Below, piece after piece: positions 1 through 13,119 of a DNA stretch of 64,000 nucleotides. The notes beneath the pieces were generated by a model. That model had not been told where the DNA came from. It did no database searches and worked only from the letters and a program-made list of their open reading frames with translations. Position numbers and translations under genes: made by a program. Position 1 is the first letter of the stretch. Each line of letters begins with the position of its first letter. The DNA lies in contig OY987251.1 of the NCBI GenBank assembly GCA_963920765.1, positions 7,691,219 to 7,755,218 of the forward strand. The letters run 5' to 3'. This stretch comes from Ulota crispa (lineage: Eukaryota; Streptophyta; Bryopsida; Orthotrichales; Orthotrichaceae).

Positions 1-714
1 TGGGTGATTGCAAGAAACACTTGTACTATTTTTTGTCCCCTTCACCTCTTGCAAGTGCTTTTTGGCTTATGACATTTGCACAACAAGTTCTTTTGAGCTG
101 GAATTTCAAAGGAAGGTACATGTCATAATTACAGACCTTTTTTAATTTTTGCAATTTTTTCAAAATTATTTTACTATTTTGAACAGCCCCCAAATAGGTG
201 TCTACGTTGGCCATTTTGGGGGTTTTTAGTACTATTTTGGGTCCAAAAAAGCAAATCTCATGCCACAAATCAAGGAAGTTATTCATCATAGAGCATTACA
301 TGGATATGTAGAAGGGTTTCATAAAATCCTAAATTCCATACCGCGCACACACCCTCAAAGTAGGCATCCTTTCTCAAATGATTGGTGAAATAAAAAAACT
401 TCCTACAAAAACCACTTACATCAAGTGAAGCTACTCAGAGAGATTGAAAATGACCATTTTTTGTTTTATTTTTTTGAACTTTTTTACTATTTTCTAAAAA
501 GCAAAGAAGAAATTGTCTTTTTGTTGGTAATTTCTTGCCCTCTATTTTTGTGCATAATTTTTAGAATAAAAAATTTCTAGGTCTAGATTTTTACAAGTAT
601 ACTATTTTAAGTGCTTTACAAATTGTCCTTTTTTATTTTTTGTATTTTTTTAAATTCAAAAACTCATAGTACTACCTAGTACTACCGGTTTTAAGGGTGT
701 TTGAGACAAAATTG
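1..714. other. AT-rich intergenic DNA, no gene seen
   Basis: Long T and A runs and short chance reading frames only. I see no protein motif, RNA gene or clear element end here. Confidence 0.5.
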
Positions 715-721
715 TGAAGTG

Positions 722-1212
722 TTTCATGCAACTACCCAAATGAGTAACAAAAATGAAAGAAATTACAATTTGGGTAACAATTTGAAAATAATTACAATTT
801 GGGTAACAAAATCCAATAACCTCAATAGGTTGTGCAACTATCAAGGGCGCAAGTTGCAAGTGCCGTTGAAGAGATTGTTTGTTGCAACCCTTGATCTATC
901 CGTTGCTTGTTCCATTAGTGGCACAACCCTTACTAGCACCAAGCAACCAAAATTTGCCAAACAATTGTAGATTGCACATTGTTAAGGAACAATCACTTGC
1001 CATTTGCTTACTTTGGAGCTTCAATCTTGCACTCCATCTCTTGCTATGCTTTAGCTTGGAACTAGGACAACACTTACAGCTTGCGCTCTTGACAATTGCA
1101 CAAACCATTGAGGTTATTGGATTTTGTTACCCAAATTGTAATTATTTTCAAATTGTTACCCAAATTGTAATTTCTTTCCTTTTTATTACTCATCTTTGGC
1201 AATTTCATCCAC
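722..1212. repeat. Fold-back element of about 490 bp
   Basis: The left arm (about 726-870) and right arm (about 1070-1210) are inverted copies. Both carry two blocks of the motif ATTACAATTTGGGTAACAA followed by AATCCAATAACCTCAAT. The centre is single-copy. The reading frames at 701-970 and 879-1223 only reflect this repeat. I could not define exact ends or a target duplication, so the superfamily is open. Confidence 0.7.
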
Positions 1213-1649
1213 TTTTTTACTGAAAATTCTTAGTATATTGGTTGCCAAGCACAATCAGAGGTAAGATTTAGGCAAATATATGCTAGAAAATATAATTATG
1301 CCTCCACATATATGCCTTTCTTTGGGTGCCATATCAGAGGCAGTTTAAACTATGTCCCAAATCCCATGAAATCTGAGAATCTGATTAGTGGAAGCCAAAA
1401 GTTGGGACTTCACATTTTGCACTACGTCCCAAGTTTCATGTCTTGGTTGTTTACACCTTTTTTACCCTTGGATACCTTGATGGTCAAAATTAAAGCAAAG
1501 ACTAGATTTACTCAAATCAAGTTGAAATTGCTTTACATGTTCTACGGTGATTTTGGCAACGCGTTTTGGAATAGTTACAACATTTTCCTACAATTTTCAA
1601 AAATTATACAATGCTCTTAGAATATCAAAGCTTCTCTTTGCACTTCAAA

Positions 1650-4600
1650 CCACTGCAATTCAGAGATATGAGGCCGTGTGTCTGGATGTTTAGACCACTA
1701 GACCCAAGCTTGTGAGATCACTTGCAAATCGAATAAAAAAGTCAAAATGGCACTTCCTAAATAACATCCAAGAAGTAAAATGACATCAAATGTTATTTTC
1801 TAGAGAGATTTGTTTTCTAAACATTGACTAATGATAGCCACAGTCAAATCCTCAATTTTTTGTTACCAAATCACACAATCTATTAGTTTTGTATTTACAA
1901 CTTTTCATGATGGTAAATGAATTTCTCTACTATGTTCTACTTTGGATTTATTAATTTTCAATTTCCCACAATTCCATGATGATTTTTAATTTTTTTTTGC
2001 TATAATTTATGGGTTTATATCTATAAACATTTTTTTGGTTCAAGACAAACTATTTTATGGTTAAAAGGAATGATTGGAGGTTCTAATTGATGTATATCTT
2101 CAAGTGCAAAAGCCACTAGTTAAACTTGCAAATCACTGAATTTTTGTTTAAGCAAAACCATAATATAATTGTAAAATGTGTAATGTATACAAAAAAAAAT
2201 TATGAAATTGATTATTTATGCTTCTAGTTGAATTTCATTGATTTATTTAATTTTATTTGATTATGTCCATTATGTGTTTTTGATGGCCAATCACAAAACC
2301 AATTTAATGAAAATTTAAATTTTTATGTTTTATACAAGATTTTATTAACTTACAATACACATTTGAAAAATAAACAAAATATGAGTTTTTATTTTAAAAA
2401 ATGTATAAAACTTGCTTATTACTGAGTGCATTTAATTTTTTTTAAACGTGTTGGTTTTTTCATATTTTATTTATTTTATAAAATCTAATTTTTGTTCAAT
2501 ACATTTTACATGTTTTCATTATTTTTCATAACAAGAATGAAGAGAGAATCAAATTAAGAAAGAAAAACGAAGAGGTTAAGGGCTTACCAATTAACTATGT
2601 TTTTATCCGCCAAACTTCTTCTTCATTCTAAAAATACAAGAAAACTTGTGCCTAACGCTAAATAGCGTGACAAACAAAACAAGTTCAAGCAAAATCAAAG
2701 GAGTCTACATTTTCGTGCTCAACTATCCTAACAATTGCTCCAACTTCAACAACTCCAGTTTAATGTGTAACATGTTGCTTATAAAAGTAATGCACATTGT
2801 GACAATGTAATGAACCTCTATCTTGAGTTGCAAATATTGGCCTTGTCTTCCAAATATTTCTTAGTAGATTCTCAAAGAACTTTTGCTAGAATAGTAGGTG
2901 GGCAATGGACATGAAAGGCTCAGGAACCTTCTAGCAAACTCATTTAAATTATTAGTGCAGCACTCTAAAATTTAGGAGAGCATGCATTTCTTACATTTTT
3001 AAGGCTTCTTCTTATAGAAATTAATTAGTTTAATAGGCCAGCAAAAATGTTTAACAGTGCATTGCACTATTAAATTTTAAATTGTGGAATACACTGTTAA
3101 ATAGTGTAAAGACTTCTTTCTAAATAATTTTTTCTTTTAAATAATCTTCAAATCAAAAAAAATTTAAAATTTAATAGACCTATCAAATTCTAGTACTTTA
3201 ACAAATCTAACAAATGTTAGCACTTTCATAGATCAACCAATTTGGCATAATGTTCAAAGTTTTAGAATATGCTAAATTATTCAAGTTTTAAAAATAAGCA
3301 ATTTTAAACAAAACATCCGCATTTAGAAAAAAATATGTTAGACTAAGCCAAATTATTGAAATTTTAAAGCACAAAGGCAAAGCAAGCAGTTTTTAACAAA
3401 ACATCCACACTTGTACAAACGTTGGTAGAACCAAAACATGAATACAATTTGAAAGACAAAAATTTAGTCCAAACAAATTTCATGATTCAAATGAAAACAC
3501 AGAACCTTGCCTTAAAAAAATGTTGCTATGAAACAAAGAAAAAAATATAGATCTTTGTGCCTTAGTTCACCATGTTGCTTAGGCTAAACATTATCATTTT
3601 GCTCAAGCTGCACAATGTGTCTAGTAACATTTTCTAATATAGAACATGCACTATGACTATCCCCCATTGAAAACAACATTAACTATTGAATAGTTGTTGA
3701 TGTTCTTGAAAACCATATGCTCAAAAATTTTCTTTACTTGTTTCTTCTGCCTCCACTCTTGAAAAGCCATGTTCTCTTTGTTTAGAAGACACATCTCTAG
3801 CAGCAAGCTCCCACCACTTTGACAATCAGAAGAGGATCCCATCATCAATGTCCTCAACAAAGTAACTTGATTGATTAGAACTGTTGGTATTACTTGAGCA
3901 ATTTTGGCTTCCATAGCCTGAACACAACCACTCCATAGTAATTAGATGCTACATACAATCATCAACATACCCAAAAATAAAACAAAAATAGCACTTAGCC
4001 ACATAGAAAAATTCAGCCATTAATCAACAATCCAGAAGCTTAGCATTGAGTTTGCTGGAATCCCTAGATTTGCAAGCAAGGCAAGCACTTCTGCAGCTAA
4101 CACATCTCATAATTGCATAAACAAATAAAATAATATGAAATAAGTTTAGAATCTGAAATACACTAAGTTAAAAGAACAAGGATTGGAAATTCACCTTAAA
4201 TGTATCTAGCCTCTCATTCTCATGCTTCAAAGCATCCACATAGGAAGGTTTGTTGCTATTCAAACACTCTCCAACAATAACTCTCTGAAGTGCACAGTTA
4301 GAGAAAGTTTTGTTCTTCTTGCTAGACTTAGCATAAGATTTAGCATCTCTATGATCAATTAGTAGCATATCCTTCTTATGAGACATGAGTGCCTCTTGCA
4401 TTCTTGTTATACCTGTCACATAACCAGTTTTATTAGTGATTTGTTTCACTATAGCTGATGCACACAATTGAATAGATTCTTGGTAATTTTAGATAAAATG
4501 TTTCTATTAATGGCTTGTTTTGTAAACCAAATAGGACCATTACAACGTTTAGGAATCTTGGGAGTTAAAAAGAAAGGGTGAGGCAACTCAAAAGACTTGA

Positions 4601-6360
4601 ATTCTGGCCAATGAGACACTATGCATTTATAAGTATGAATAATATCTTTCATAGAATACAAAATTGGTTTCCTTAAGCTCTTAGAAGAGCGCTGCAAAAC
4701 TAAAAGACTCCAATTCTTGGAACAAATTTTGGAAGATTTTGTTTAGACCTCCTATTTTATATATTAATAAATATTTTAAATAATAAGTTTTCACTACTAA
4801 TAAATAAACTTTGGGTTATAATTTTTGTATACAAAAAGTGGATACAAATGTATTTGAATGCAATCTTGATAAATATTCAAAACAAAAATTCAACTAATTT
4901 AGTGCAGTTTAAAATTACGTGTTTTGATTTTTTGTTAAATTCAATTATATCCAAAAAAGAATTTATATAAAAAATATAATGATATTTTGAGCTATAGCAA
5001 ATTAGAATAAAGGAAGAGCATGGAAGAGTTTTTGATGATTACATCATGAAATATTTGGAAGACATGACGAATCTTTGTTTCATTTGGGACAATGTAACTT
5101 TCAATTCTTCTTTGTAAAGAGTATGAGAAAGATGAGATGAAGATGAGCAAAGTAGTGAAAAAACATCAGAAGGAGAGTGCGCAGCTGAAGATAGAGGTTT
5201 ATGCCATTTAGACAATGTGCAACTTTTACAAGCGCCATATTGTTCATTGGAATAGGTTGTTAAACTCGGAACGGTTGTTGGAACAATTGTGCAAAAAAAT
5301 GTGGACTTCTTTGATTTTGCTTGGACTTGTTTTGTTTATTGCACTATTTAATGTTTGGCACAAGTTTCATGTATTTTTAAGATAAAGAATGAGTGGCGCG
5401 GATAAGAGTGTAGTCAGTTGGTAAGCCCTTTACTTCTTTGTTTTTCTTTCTTTATTTATATCTTTTTCTCTTCATTCTTGTTATGAAAATAACTTTTTTT
5501 ATAAAACATATTGAATAAAAAATAGGTTTTTAAATAACAAAGTAGAAAAAAATTATTATTTAAAAAATTGTGTTTAATAAAATGCAAATTATGTAAAAAT
5601 ATTAAAACAAAAAACTTGAATGTTGTTTACTTTTCAAATGTGTATTGTAAATTAATAAACTCTTACATAAAGCATTAAAACTTGGATTTTGATTAAATTA
5701 ATGTTTTGATTGACCATAAAAAACACATAATGGACATAATCAGATTAAATTAAATAAACCTATTAAACTCAATTAAAAAGATAAGTGCACCAATTCCATT
5801 AAAAAAATTGAGGTATGTATTACACATTTAACAAACATATTGTGGTATTTCTAAAACACAAGTTTACTAATTTGTGAATTTAATTAAGGGTTCTTACACT
5901 TGGAAAAATACACCAATTAGAACTTCCAATCATTTCCATAAAATGATCTGTACCGGACAAAACCAAATGGCTTGTAAATATGAATTCATAGATTCTAGCA
6001 AAAGAATTCACATATCATTATTGAATTATGGGTTTTTAAACTATAGTAGATTTTAAAATAGAACATGGTAGAGAAACTCACTTACCATCAAGCAAAGCTA
6101 TAGATGAAAAATGTATAGATATGAAAGTTGTATAATTTGACAGCAAAAATTTGAGAATTTGAGCATGGCCATCATTAGTCAATGTTTGGAAAAACAAATT
6201 TCTTGTAAAATAACACTTGAAGTCATTTGACTTCATAGATATAATATAAGAGGTGTTATTTTGACTCTTTTATTCTACTAATGATCTCACAAGCTTGGAT
6301 CTGGTAAAAAACAACATCCACCAATTCAAGACATAGGAAAGCAAATACTAAAAATATGCA
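1650..6360. mobile_element. Large element with inverted repeats of nearly 1 kb
   Basis: The segment at about 1650-2635 reappears in inverted orientation at about 5385-6360. Shared landmarks are CCAAGCTTGTGAGATCA, AACATTGACTAATGAT, ATTATGTGTTTTT and AGGGCTTACCAA. The 2.7-kb interior is single-copy here and holds short minus-strand reading frames. The shape fits a DNA transposon with long terminal inverted repeats, as in foldback or long-TIR Mutator-like elements. The arms have many mismatches, so it is old. Exact ends and target duplication were not resolved. Confidence 0.65.
3657..4697 (-). pseudogene. Broken reading frames inside the long-inverted-repeat element
   Basis: Three minus-strand frames lie in the interior: 4449-4697 (82 codons), 4168-4467 (99 codons) and 3657-3914 (85 codons). 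The first two overlap by 19 bp in different frames at the start of the second, as if one longer frame had been shifted near 4450. I recognise no transposase motif. They could be the decayed internal gene of the element or a captured host fragment. Their place between the arms is the only reason to single them out. Confidence 0.3.
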
Positions 6361-6578
6361 ATAGTAAGTGAAATTTCACTCACAACTTGTTCTTAGAATT
6401 GCAAACTTGAATCTATTTGCATTTTCATCTAAGATAAATAAATAGAAACAACTATGGTTAACTATTAAATAGTATCAATTGTTGAAATATATGATGATAC
6501 ATTTATTAATAAATAAAAACAAGTAATCCAGGACATTATTCTTAAGATTGGGATTGTTAAACTCATGGATCTTTTTAA

Positions 6579-6940
6579 CCCTTAAAGGACTGTTGGGTGG
6601 CCGTGGCTTGCCCACTTTGTAGCTTCAATAGTATTTGTACTGTAGCTTCAACAGTGTTTTGGTTGATGGGCACCAATAGTATTGCTTCTAAAAGTTTCAA
6701 AAGTCAATAGTGCATGCCAACCTCAAGAAAATTGCAATAAGGGCAGCTTGGAACCCAACACCGTGATTTTGAATTTTCTCACAATTTGGTTTACCTAAAA
6801 ATATGAGAATATTTGATAAGATTGTTATTTGCCTTCTATGATGGATCATGTGTTTACAGTCACTTTGGAAAAAAAACAGATGAAAACCAACTTTTTTTCA
6901 AGGCTAGAGGACAAAAAATTTCCTCATGGCCATTTAGAGG
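6579..6940. mobile_element. TTAA-flanked MITE, family A copy 1
   Basis: A 362-bp unit lies between TTAA (6575-6578) and TTAA (6941-6944). It starts CCCTTAAAGGAC and ends GGCCATTTAGAGG, an imperfect terminal inverted repeat. The interior is shared with the units at 17129, 37348 and 55533 (landmark CATGTGTTTACAGTCACTT and relatives). Confidence 0.8.
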
Positions 6941-7613
6941 TTAAAATAATAATAAAAACACTCCTCCAAAATAAGTTATCAATCAATAATTTCTTCATTC
7001 GTAGTAATCACCCTTTACACTAAAAACCGTTTAAAACTATGTCTATTTTAAAATGGAGGGATAATGATTATGCCTCAATTTTAAAAAGTCATGGATAATT
7101 TTTTTGCTATTGCTAGTAATATTTTACTACAAACAATTCCAATTTTACAAAGGAAAACAAAGAAAAGTTGTACACTAAAATCTGTTGTATAGTAATTTTG
7201 TTTTCTGTTAAAAATTATGAGTGTAATATATGTACTTTTTTAGAAATAGCCTTAAGGAAAAATTCATGACTATTCAAGAAAAAAATGCCACATGAATTTA
7301 TGCTAGTACATCAAATTGATTTGTTGTTAGAAATTGGGTTAAAGTAGACATACCTATTCTCTTCCCTTAACTCCAAATAGTTTTCATGTACTAGGTGTAT
7401 ATTTTTTCCTAGACCGTTATCTAGTGATACAAAAGAATAATTTAAGCTACATGGATAGGAGTGGGTGTCCCTACCTTGAGTCTTATAATGATGAATTGAA
7501 GTCATGAAAGTAAACGAATATTCACCTAGTGTAGAAGGAAGTGATCCAACAATATCAACTAAAAAGGTCTTAAAAGCAAAAATGATAAATCATCCAGCAA
7601 TTTTATGATAAAA

Positions 7614-8290
7614 ACTAGTTGGTAAACCTACTTAGCTAAGCTAAATTGGGAATGGTAACTCCATTTAGCTTAGGTTGAAATTTGAATTTAAAAAAAAAAA
7701 ATTCATTTAGCATCCATTTAGCATAGGTAAATCCATTTAGAGTAGGTAAATCCATTCAGCGTCCATTTAGCATAGGTTGAGATTTACATTTAAAAAATCC
7801 AATTATACGTTTTGCTAATTTACTTTTGTCTTAATTTACTTTGGTTAAACTTGTACTCTACTCTATGTTTAATTTTTTTACTTTAGTCACACTTATATAC
7901 TATTATCAAGTGGACAGTGAACTAAGAATAGATTCATCAAACCGACACACATACCATTTTTTTATATATATTAGAATAGTTGGTAAACCCATTTAGCTAA
8001 GCTAAATGAATAATGGTGACTCCATTTAGTATAAGTTGAGATTTGTATAAAAACTTTAAAAAATCCATTTAGCATCTATTTAGCATTCATTTAGCAAAGT
8101 TTGATATTTTTATTAAAAAAAATTCACTTATTACTTTTGCACTTTTACCTTTGTCCAAATTTTACTTTGATTGAGCTTATATTGTAATCTATTTTTACTT
8201 ATTTTTACTTTGGTTAAACTTGTACTCTACTCTATTTTTAAGTATGAATTGAACTTAAAATGGATTCATCAATTTGACACACACACATAC
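7614..8290. repeat. Two-unit tandem duplication of about 350 bp
   Basis: Unit 1 (about 7614-7975) and unit 2 (about 7977-8290) share, in the same order, the motifs GTTGGTAAACC, TTTAGCTAAGCTAAAT, TTTGGTTAAACTTGTACTC and GATTCATCAA. Both also carry runs of the short motif CCATTTAGCAT. The copies are diverged. No gene is seen. Confidence 0.7.
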
Positions 8291-8684
8291 ATATTTGCGC
8301 TCACTCTGTTTTTCCAAATAATACAAATTTTGGTCTTAAGACATTAGAAAAAGTATGAACCGTCCACAAGGCCCTTAAGAATGTCTCTCTAACATTTATT
8401 GGGCCTAGAGTGGGTACATTAAAAGCGTGTGTGAAGTGTCTCTACCTTGTATGACGTACATCACTAAAACTATGAATAGAAAATGGCAATCTAGTACCAT
8501 GTCACAATTTCTTAATTATTCTCCTACTATTGTATACAATCATAACTAATGTTACCCTCACAAGTACTAGGTTAAAGGTTTTAATATAGAGAAAAAAGAC
8601 CATGGTAATATGTACATGTAATTGTGACGCCCAATGAAAATTGGACATGTTAAAGCGAGCCATGATTGAACATGCTAAAGTAAG

Positions 8685-8792
8685 CCATGATTGTACTCAA
8701 AGGCATAGTAGGGTGTAAGGAATTTATTTTGTCCCAAAGTACAAATTAAAACAATTAAGGAGACCCCTTGAAAGAGGTTCTTAGGGGCCTTG
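8685..8792. repeat. Pre-insertion tandem unit, left copy
   Basis: About 107 bp, from CATGATTGTACTCAAAGGCA to AGGGGCCTTG, recurs almost unchanged at 14854-14960, just beyond the other end of the retrotransposon. The retroelement therefore landed inside a locus that was already tandemly duplicated. Confidence 0.85.
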
Positions 8793-8815
8793 AAAATTGG
8801 ACATGCTAAAGTGAG

Positions 8816-9079
8816 TGTAAGAATGCAAACCCTGAGGGCAATAATGTTAAGATACAAAATGAACATGATGAGAGTTTAACCTGAACAATTGTGGTTATAC
8901 TTTTGAGGTTTGCTAACTCAAGTTTAACCAAGAGTCTAAGAATATTTAACCAGGAGTCTAAGAATATGAACTAGGGTTATGTTGAGCTATTATAGATGGA
9001 AGTAGGAGAATACTAGCAGTTTGCCATTCATCTGGGCTTTAGCCTGATCTTCCATTCATTTGGGCTTCAGCCCATTACA
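8816..9079 (-). repeat. 3' LTR of the chromovirus
   Basis: 264 bp, starting TGTAAGAATG and ending CATTACA on the + strand. It pairs with 14585-14848 at equal length with no indels and about 18 substitutions, mostly transitions. Confidence 0.92.
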
Positions 9080-9098
9080 ATATCCCCCCGCTCTGCCC
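9080..9098 (-). other. Polypurine tract next to the 3' LTR
   Basis: On the minus strand the bases just before the 3' LTR read GCAGAGCGGGGGGATAT, a purine-rich run in the position of a plus-strand priming site. Confidence 0.7.
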
Positions 9099-9161
9099 AA
9101 ATAATGGTGGGCGCCAAGTGCCGGTGGCGTCAACGTCGTTGCGCCAAAAGCTGGTGGAAAG

Positions 9162-9620
9162 TCAGCCGTTGGTGCGATACAATGCTGTGAAGGTCAGCCA
9201 TCTATCTAGAGCAGTTGTCTTAGTCAAAGTGGCTTGCGGTGTCCATGTAGGAAGGGCATAGTCTGCCCATTTGACCTCATAGAGTAGACGATGGCCGCGC
9301 CTGCGGCGTTGCCAGAGTTTTGCCATGATCTCTTCAACCAGGTATTTGTCTTGTCCATCAACTTGTATTGGCATAGGTTGTGTGTCATCAGTAACTTGAC
9401 TTTTAAGGGGGTCAGAGCCTGCAAGGCAAAGATGATCAACATGGAAAACATCATGCGGTCCTGGAGGTGTATTGAGTCTCACCATATGAATATCAAGGAT
9501 TTCAATGACAGTGTATTTTGCAATCTTCCAGTCGAGTTTCTTACTTGGCCGGCCAGTAGAAAATTGACGTCCGAGTATGAGCCAGACCTTGTCTCTGACG
9601 CGTAATTGTCTTGCTTCACG
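9162..9620 (-). pseudogene. Integrase C-terminus (GPY/F-like) and chromodomain
   Basis: The upstream part reads as a GPY/F-like module (landmarks RDKVWL, GRPSKKLDWK, MVRLNTPPGPHDVFHVDHL). The frame 9162-9485 then continues into a chromodomain with landmarks YLVEEIMAKLW, LLYEVKWADY and TWTPQATL. This domain steers chromovirus integration towards marked chromatin. It is the best-preserved part of pol. The join to the integrase core is interrupted by a stop near 9620. Confidence 0.85.
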
Positions 9621-10460
9621 TCAGTGTCGGTTGGCTAAGCATTCTTGTTCCTGCTGAGCTGCGGCCATGGTGGCTTGGGCAAGTTCGGAGACTTGTCGTA
9701 ACTTGGTCACAATTGCATCTATTTTTTTCCTCTTAGTATGCTTGTGCAACGTACGGCTTGTGTCAAAACTTGGTTGGATTTCAAGCCGGAGGGGATCAAC
9801 ATTGTACCCATGCTGGACAAAGAAGGGACTCATGCCGATGGAGGTGGCATCCCTTTCTTTAATTGTGATTTGAGCCATTGGGCAGAGTTGCGCCCAATTG
9901 ACTCCAAATGATGTAAGCCCAAAGATATGCTTTGATTGTGTTGTTCATGCGTTCAGTTGACCTGTTGGTTTGCTGGTGAAATGCAGTTGATAAGCGTTGA
10001 GTGATCTTCAGATTTGTGCAGAGCCGTTTCCATAAGATGCTGACAAATTGTGACCTGCAATCTGAAACTATTGCATCTGGGAGCCAGTGATAAGCTACTA
10101 CATGCTTGGTGAATGCTTGAGTACCAGTGTCAACATCCATGTTGGGGATGGAGATTAATACTACGTCTTTACTAAGCCGGTCAATCACAACAAATAGGAT
10201 CGTATTACCATCGCTCCGAGGCAACCCCTTGATGAAATCCATGGATAGCTCTTTCCAAATCCAATCAAGTACTAGAAGGGGTTTAAGTAATCCTTGAAGA
10301 CCATCTCTCCACGGCTTAATCCTGCCACATATGTTGCAATTGTAGATATACCTTCGAATATCTGTAGACATCCTAGGCCAGAAATAATCTCTTGCTAGAA
10401 GCTTGTAAGTGATTGCTCGTCATGGGTGGCCTGCCGCTAATGCTGAGTGTGTCTCTTGGA
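9621..10460 (-). pseudogene. Retroelement integrase, broken
   Basis: An HHCC zinc finger is visible, with AGHP followed by an in-frame stop near 10423 and then CNICGRIKP. The DDE core has SMDFIKGLP (first Asp) and IVSDCRSQF (second Asp; the usual DRGSQF motif is altered). HQQTNRSTERMN follows with the Glu, the usual TDGQTER being altered. The frame 9859-10371 covers the core and 9621-9878 the following segment, in a shifted frame. It is therefore non-functional as it stands. Confidence 0.87.
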
Positions 10461-11053
10461 TGATATGGGTTTATAGTAGTTTTGCATTTGGTACCCACTG
10501 TCTTCCTCAATACAATAACAAGTTGTCTCCTTGAAGGCACATTTTGTGATCAATACTTTCAAGCCTAGCTTCACAAAGAATCTCTTGTCCTTGTCCTTCA
10601 CACATCAAATTGCTTGTTGATACACCAGATTGGAAAGGCTAGCTTGCTGCCATTGATATTCAAGGTCGTGTTGTTCTTTGGGTTGTTGAGACAAATGCAT
10701 GACTGGTGTAACTCGGACTTGAGGATTTGGTGTCAGGTTGCAGCTAATTGGCTTTGGGTCGGATTTCTTGCTGCTGTTGTTGTTGTTGTAACAGATTGGT
10801 TTTAGTTTGAATCCCTCTCCGAACGGTTTTTGCTTGAGTTGACCTCCGTGAAACCATGGTCGTCACTTGGGATCTCAATAGGAGCTGGGGAATCTTGTGT
10901 CCGGCTTGTGAATACTAGAGCTAGGAGGTCTTCTTCTTTGTCTTCACTTGTAGGAGATGTAACTGGTCGAAGTAACTGCTGATACCGATATTGGATCCTC
11001 TTGTCATTGGTTCCAGTGGGAATGACCTATTCGTGTCCTGAAAGAACATTTGT

Positions 11054-11440
11054 TCAAACATTTTGCTGGCCCAATCTATATGCAATGTCCAAATTGTATC
11101 TACCTAGGAGAAGTGACCACCTCATTTGACGTTTGTTGAGCATTTGGGGCTTTGTGAAGTACTCGAGATTTTTGTGGTTAGTGATTATAATGAAGTTTTT
11201 GACTAACTTTAGTTTGGCATCCCATTCTTGTAAGCATTTGACCTTTGCCAAGAGTTCTTTGTCATATATTTTGGAGTTGCATTCGTGAGGGTTGTTTTTC
11301 TTAGAAAAGTACTTAAATGGTCGCAATAACCCTTGGTCATCACATTGTGACAAGACACCCCCCAATGCATATCCAGATGAGTTGGTTTCAAGCACGGTGT
11401 CGCATTCAGGATCAAACTAGGCGAGAACTGGCTCTGTAAT
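11054..11440 (-). pseudogene. RNase H domain of the retroelement, broken
   Basis: Landmarks are ETNSSGYALGGVLSQ, FSKKNNPHECN, YDKELLAKVKCLQEWDAKL, TNHKNLEYF and RWSLLLGRYNLDIAYRLG. In related elements the first and fourth landmarks read TDAS and TDHKNL. Two key aspartates are therefore asparagine here, both explained by a single C-to-T or G-to-A change. A stop separates this frame from the reverse transcriptase. Confidence 0.85.
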
Positions 11441-11488
11441 GAAAATTTCTTTAAGTTTGTCAAGAGCCTGTTGTTCTTTCCTTGTCCA

Positions 11489-12265
11489 TCAAAATGATAC
11501 GTTGCCAATAAGCCGTGTGAGAGGGGTTGCAAGGTTGGAGAATCCCTTAATAAACTGCCTGTAAAAATTTGCAAAGCCTAAGAAACTCCTCACCCCCATG
11601 ACTGTCATTGGAGCTTGCCAATCCTGGATAGCTTTCACCTTTTTGGAGTCCATCTTGACACCCTTTCCAGCCTCAATAATGAATCCAAGATACTTGGTGG
11701 AGGTGACTTCAAACTTGCACTTGCGGATATCCAAGTGTAACCCTGCAACCTCTAGTTTTCCTAATACAATGTTGACTTTTTCACGATGATCCGCTAATGA
11801 GCCTGATGAGTATATTAAGACATCATCCAGATATGCTAAGCAAAATTTGTCCAAGTGTTCTTGTAATGTCCAATTGATATATCTTTGGAATGTACTTGGA
11901 GAGTTCACCATTCCAAAGGGTGTGACTAGCCATTCATACAAGCCAAAACAAGTCCTAAAGGTAGTTTTCCACTCATTGCCTAATGCAATCCTAATCCTAT
12001 GGAATGCAGCAATGACATCAAGTTTTGTAAACCACCAAGCTTTGCTAATCTGAGCCAACATTTCATAAATAAGAGGTAACGGGTACTTGTCCTTCCTGGT
12101 GATCTTGTTTAAGGCAAGATAATCAATGCAAATACAAAGGCCTCCTCCCGGCTTCTTTGCAAATAGCACTAGAGCTGCAGTTGGGGAATTATTGACTCGG
12201 ATAAAACCTTTGTCAAGTAGTGATGTCAATTCTTTCCGCAATACAAGCAGTTCACCTCGGGTCAT
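11489..12265 (-). pseudogene. Reverse transcriptase of the chromovirus
   Basis: A 258-codon frame holds the full fingers-palm region. It includes LVLFAKKPGGGLCICIDY, ALNKITRKDKYPLPLI, FTKLDVIAAFHRIRI, TPFGMVNSPSTFQRYIN, the catalytic YLDDVLIYS and FLGFANFYRQFI. The YLDD box is intact, but flanking parts of the polyprotein have stops. Similarity upstream continues in the same direction (EPPWEPLYNM), so the ATG at 12265 is not a true start. Confidence 0.93.
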
Positions 12266-12370
12266 GTTATATAATGGCTCCCAGGGCGGCTCAACTTTTT
12301 TATCATTTTCCTTCAGGAATTGGACCTTGTGATCAATACTTGTTTCTCTGAGGGGCAGTAATTGGGCCGC

Positions 12371-12960
12371 CTATTGCGGATCAAAGAGCGGCATGCGGTG
12401 ATGGTATTGCGGGGGCACTTTGGCAGCCAAGTTTACTGACTTTTTTGACGCCAGGGCCTTGTTAATGTCAGCTAGGGATGTAGAAAACACTTGTATTCCT
12501 TTTCCCTGCTGAGCATAACGTATGTATGCAGCAGCACTCAACTCCCATAAGTTTTTGCATTGGTGGTGTAAAGAGTTCTTTGCTGGTTTTGTTCCTTCTT
12601 TGCTGCGCACACAAGTTCTTGAGCTGTGGATGTACAGTGACTTTTTAGCTGGGGCCATCCTCACATCGTTCCTGTTCATCCACGGCCTTCCTAGAATAAG
12701 ATCGTGGCCGAGAGTATCTTTGTAAACGTATGCATAACTAGTTTCCTGATGCCCATGAATGTCAAGCTAGAACTTTGCAACATATCGGACATGAGTGTTT
12801 TCTCCATCAATGCCCTATACAACAATGGAATGAACATCAAAGAGCTTGAGCTTGGTCAATTGCACAAAGCGGGAATTGATGAGAGCATAGCATAGGCAAC
12901 ATGAATCAATAAGTGTGTCGGCAATTTCCGTTTCATTGATAATGGAATGCGCGGTAACAG
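12371..12960 (-). pseudogene. Retropepsin-like protease and linker to RT, broken
   Basis: On the minus strand the protease motif reads LIDSCCLCYALINSRFVQL, with Asp-Ser-Cys at 12899-12907 where related elements have Asp-Ser-Gly followed by CLCYA. The catalytic glycine is thus replaced by cysteine. A stop follows after FDVHSIVV. The frame 12371-12679 is the linker to RT (KALASKKSVNLAAKVPPQYH). Confidence 0.75.
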
Positions 12961-13119
12961 GTGGTGCTCTCATGTGTACACTACAGAACAATTTCCACTC
13001 TCACTTATGCTGGACCAAAACTTGACTTGGCTCCTGTTTGCGACTGTAAATAGGAGCTAATCTTTTCCCAATTCCGACTCTGTATCGCTAGAAAGATCCA
13101 AATTGGGCTTGACTACTCG

